DNA from: Cellulophaga fucicola
Lineage (GTDB): Bacteria > Bacteroidota > Bacteroidia > Flavobacteriales > Flavobacteriaceae
Assembly: GCF_900119145.1 (NCBI RefSeq)
Contig: NZ_FPIY01000003.1
Span: 62,001 to 126,000, forward strand
Length of the DNA stretch: 64,000 nucleotides
Reading direction: 5' to 3'
The number at the start of each line of letters is the position of its first letter. The stretch's first letter is position 1. Positions 62,684-64,000 of this stretch are shown here, piece by piece. Position numbers and translations under genes: made by a program. Under the pieces are notes generated by a model. The model worked only from the letters and a program-made list of their open reading frames with translations. It did no database searches and was not told the origin of the DNA.

Positions 62684-62721
62684 TAAAAAAAACCGCCAAG
62701 CTTAATGGTGAGCTTGGCGGT
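62684..62721 (-). terminator. Terminator of mscL
   Basis: 11-bp perfect stem ACCGCCAAGCT (62692-62702) / AGCTTGGCGGT (62711-62721), 8-nt loop; on the - strand it is followed by a run of T (the A-run before 62692). Confidence 0.9.
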
Positions 62722-62741
62722 AGTATATAGTTATTAGGGAA

Positions 62742-63146
62742 TTACTTTTTTAGTAAATCTCTAATTTGTGCTAATAACTCTTCTTGTGTTGGTCCTGCTG
62801 GTGCAGCTGGAGCCGGAGGAGTTTTTGTTTTGTTGTAAGCTTTTACGATTAAGAACATTACAAAACCTACTATTAATAAGTTAATAATTGTGTTAATCCA
62901 AGCACCGTAAGCAATTACAGCTCCACCTGCTTCTTTAGCTGCTGCTAAAGTTGCATAGTCTTTACCGTCCATTGCTACGTGAAGGTCTTCAAAGTTCATA
63001 CCTCCTGCAAAGTAACCTACAAATGGCATTGCAATGTTGTTTACAAAACCATTAATAACTCCGCCTAAAGCCGTAGCCATAATAACCGCAACTGCAAAAT
63101 CAATTACATTACCGGTCATAATAAAATTCTTAAATTCTTTTAACAT
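62742..63146 (-). CDS. mscL: Large-conductance mechanosensitive channel
   Basis: 134 aa. The N-terminal amphipathic helix (MLKEFKNFIMTGNVIDFAVAV), TM1 (~16-40), a periplasmic loop with GMNFEDL, TM2 (~78-101) and a cytoplasmic C-terminal helix (PTQEELLAQIRDLLKK) fit MscL. It releases osmolytes on hypo-osmotic shock. A Pro/Ala linker (TPPAPAAPAGP) separates TM2 from the C-terminal bundle. Own terminator downstream. Confidence 0.95.
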   Translation of the reverse strand: MLKEFKNFIMTGNVIDFAVAVIMATALGGVINGFVNNIAMPFVGYFAGGMNFEDLHVAMDGKDYATLAAAKEAGGAVIAYGAWINTIINLLIVGFVMFLIVKAYNKTKTPPAPAAPAGPTQEELLAQIRDLLKK

Positions 63147-63210
63147 GTTTAGTGTATTTATTTAGTTAATAGCTGCAAGATACTAAAAAATACAGTTTCT
63201 TAAAATTTTC

Positions 63211-64000
63211 TTAAAAAATAAAAACTCTGTTAACACGTTGAGATATGCCTGTAACCAATTCATAAGAGATTGTACCTGCTGCAGTAGCTAATGCATCTGC
63301 AGTATACACTTCATTAAAAACAATAGCCTCATCACCTTCTTTACAGTTTATATTGGTTACGTCTACCATAATCATATCCATACAGGTATTGCCAACTATT
63401 GGTGCTTTTTTACCATTAATAAATACAAATCCTTTTTGGTTACCGTAAATTCTATAAATACCATCTGCATGGCCTAAAGGCAAGGTGGCTGTAACCATTT
63501 TATGGGTGGCTTTGTATGCCATATTGTACCCTACGCTTTGGTCTGGCTCTAAATTATGTAACTGAGAAATTACTGTTTTTAAACTAGCTATTGGTTTTAA
63601 GTGTACATCATACTTAGGGTCGTTACCAAAACCATACAAACCAATACCGCTACGTACCATATTAAAATGTGCTTCTGGATAATTTAATATACCAGATGTA
63701 TTACACATATGCTTAATGGGCGAATAACCCAATAAACCATCTAACTTGGTATTAATAGCAATAAAACGCTGTATTTGTTGTTCTGTAAACTCTTTCTCGT
63801 TTACATCTTCTGATGCTGCTAAATGAGAAAAAGCAGAAGCTACTTTTATAGCTGTAGTTTCTTTTATTTTTTTTACAATTTGATCAATGTCAACCTCTAA
63901 AAAGCCTAACCTATTTAAACCTGTATTAAATTTTAAATGTACAGGGTAATCCTCTTTATTTATTGATGAAGTATATTTTATAAACTGATCTAAAATTCTG
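63211..64000 (-). CDS. alr: Alanine racemase, 3' part
   Basis: Incomplete: the frame is open to the window edge at 64000, so the N-terminal PLP-lysine region lies outside. Visible are FNTGLNRLGF, a FSHLAASED segment, MVRSGIGLYG, the second catalytic Tyr in SVGYNMAY, and GNTCMDMIMVDVT, ending QRVNRVFIF. It makes D-alanine for peptidoglycan. In some Bacteroidota the racemase is fused to MurF at its N-terminus; this cannot be judged here. Confidence 0.93.
   Translation of the reverse strand, partial: RILDQFIKYTSSINKEDYPVHLKFNTGLNRLGFLEVDIDQIVKKIKETTAIKVASAFSHLAASEDVNEKEFTEQQIQRFIAINTKLDGLLGYSPIKHMCNTSGILNYPEAHFNMVRSGIGLYGFGNDPKYDVHLKPIASLKTVISQLHNLEPDQSVGYNMAYKATHKMVTATLPLGHADGIYRIYGNQKGFVFINGKKAPIVGNTCMDMIMVDVTNINCKEGDEAIVFNEVYTADALATAAGTISYELVTGISQRVNRVFIF

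Noticed and set aside
63211-63732. Alanine racemase as a 173-aa complete gene
   Set aside because: The frame stays open to the window edge with racemase sequence (GLNRLGF, FSHLAASED), so the gene is cut by the window, not short.

Overview
The window is AT-rich chromosomal DNA from a member of the Bacteroidota, most likely a marine Flavobacteriaceae (Cellulophaga/Maribacter-like; the genus is a guess). The signs are: genes without Shine-Dalgarno sites but with A-rich leaders; TAnnTTTG-type -7 boxes; a complete Bacteroidetes-style bat operon; tandem stand-alone MacB/FtsX permeases; a fused RimB-RimK-like protein; and acyl-ACP desaturase, Mqo and prolyl oligopeptidase typical of the group. No rRNA, tRNA, CRISPR array, integrase, transposase or phage gene was found.

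Layout. 0.1-3.6 kb (+): exonuclease III, aldose epimerase, malate:quinone oxidoreductase. 3.6-10.8 kb (-): desaturase, a phosphatase, and a zinc-ribbon / DUF1059 / SPFH-GYF cluster, then an AlbA_2 protein, an SDR and an aldo/keto reductase. 11.5-20.7 kb (+): the eight-gene moxR-bat operon. 20.7-23.9 kb (+): a small membrane protein, beta-carbonic anhydrase and a SulP transporter, probably a bicarbonate uptake pair. 24-26.9 kb (+): pheS, a conserved small protein and the protease/ATP-grasp fusion. 26.9-29.9 kb: CYTH and NAD(P)-binding genes (-), dinB and a 1-Cys peroxiredoxin (+). 30-35 kb (+): a soluble sensor kinase and a sigma-54 activator, followed by a very good sigma-54 promoter that drives a previously uncalled 55-residue Cys protein, a glutamate-type dehydrogenase, an Rnk/GreA-like protein and a coiled-coil protein.

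35-58 kb is the most unusual part. On the - strand lie TolC, an HlyD-type adaptor, two MacB-type ATPases, six different ~800-residue FtsX permeases and one head-GIN (DUF2807) protein. Divergent to them are a second sigma-54 activator and its membrane kinase. I find sigma-54-like -24/-12 elements in front of tolC and in front of the fourth-gene block (46.3 kb). Each has an upstream TGTAAA/TTTACA dyad at about -90 to -130. This suggests one self-contained two-component, sigma-54-controlled envelope export regulon split into two transcription units.

57.8-64 kb (-): ArfB-like rescue factor, a solitary ABC ATPase, a prolyl oligopeptidase lipoprotein, asd, mscL and the 3' part of alr, which runs off the window. 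Two copies of an ~82-bp repeat sit directly downstream of the adaptor gene and of asd. Hairpin terminators are seen at several convergent or 3' ends.
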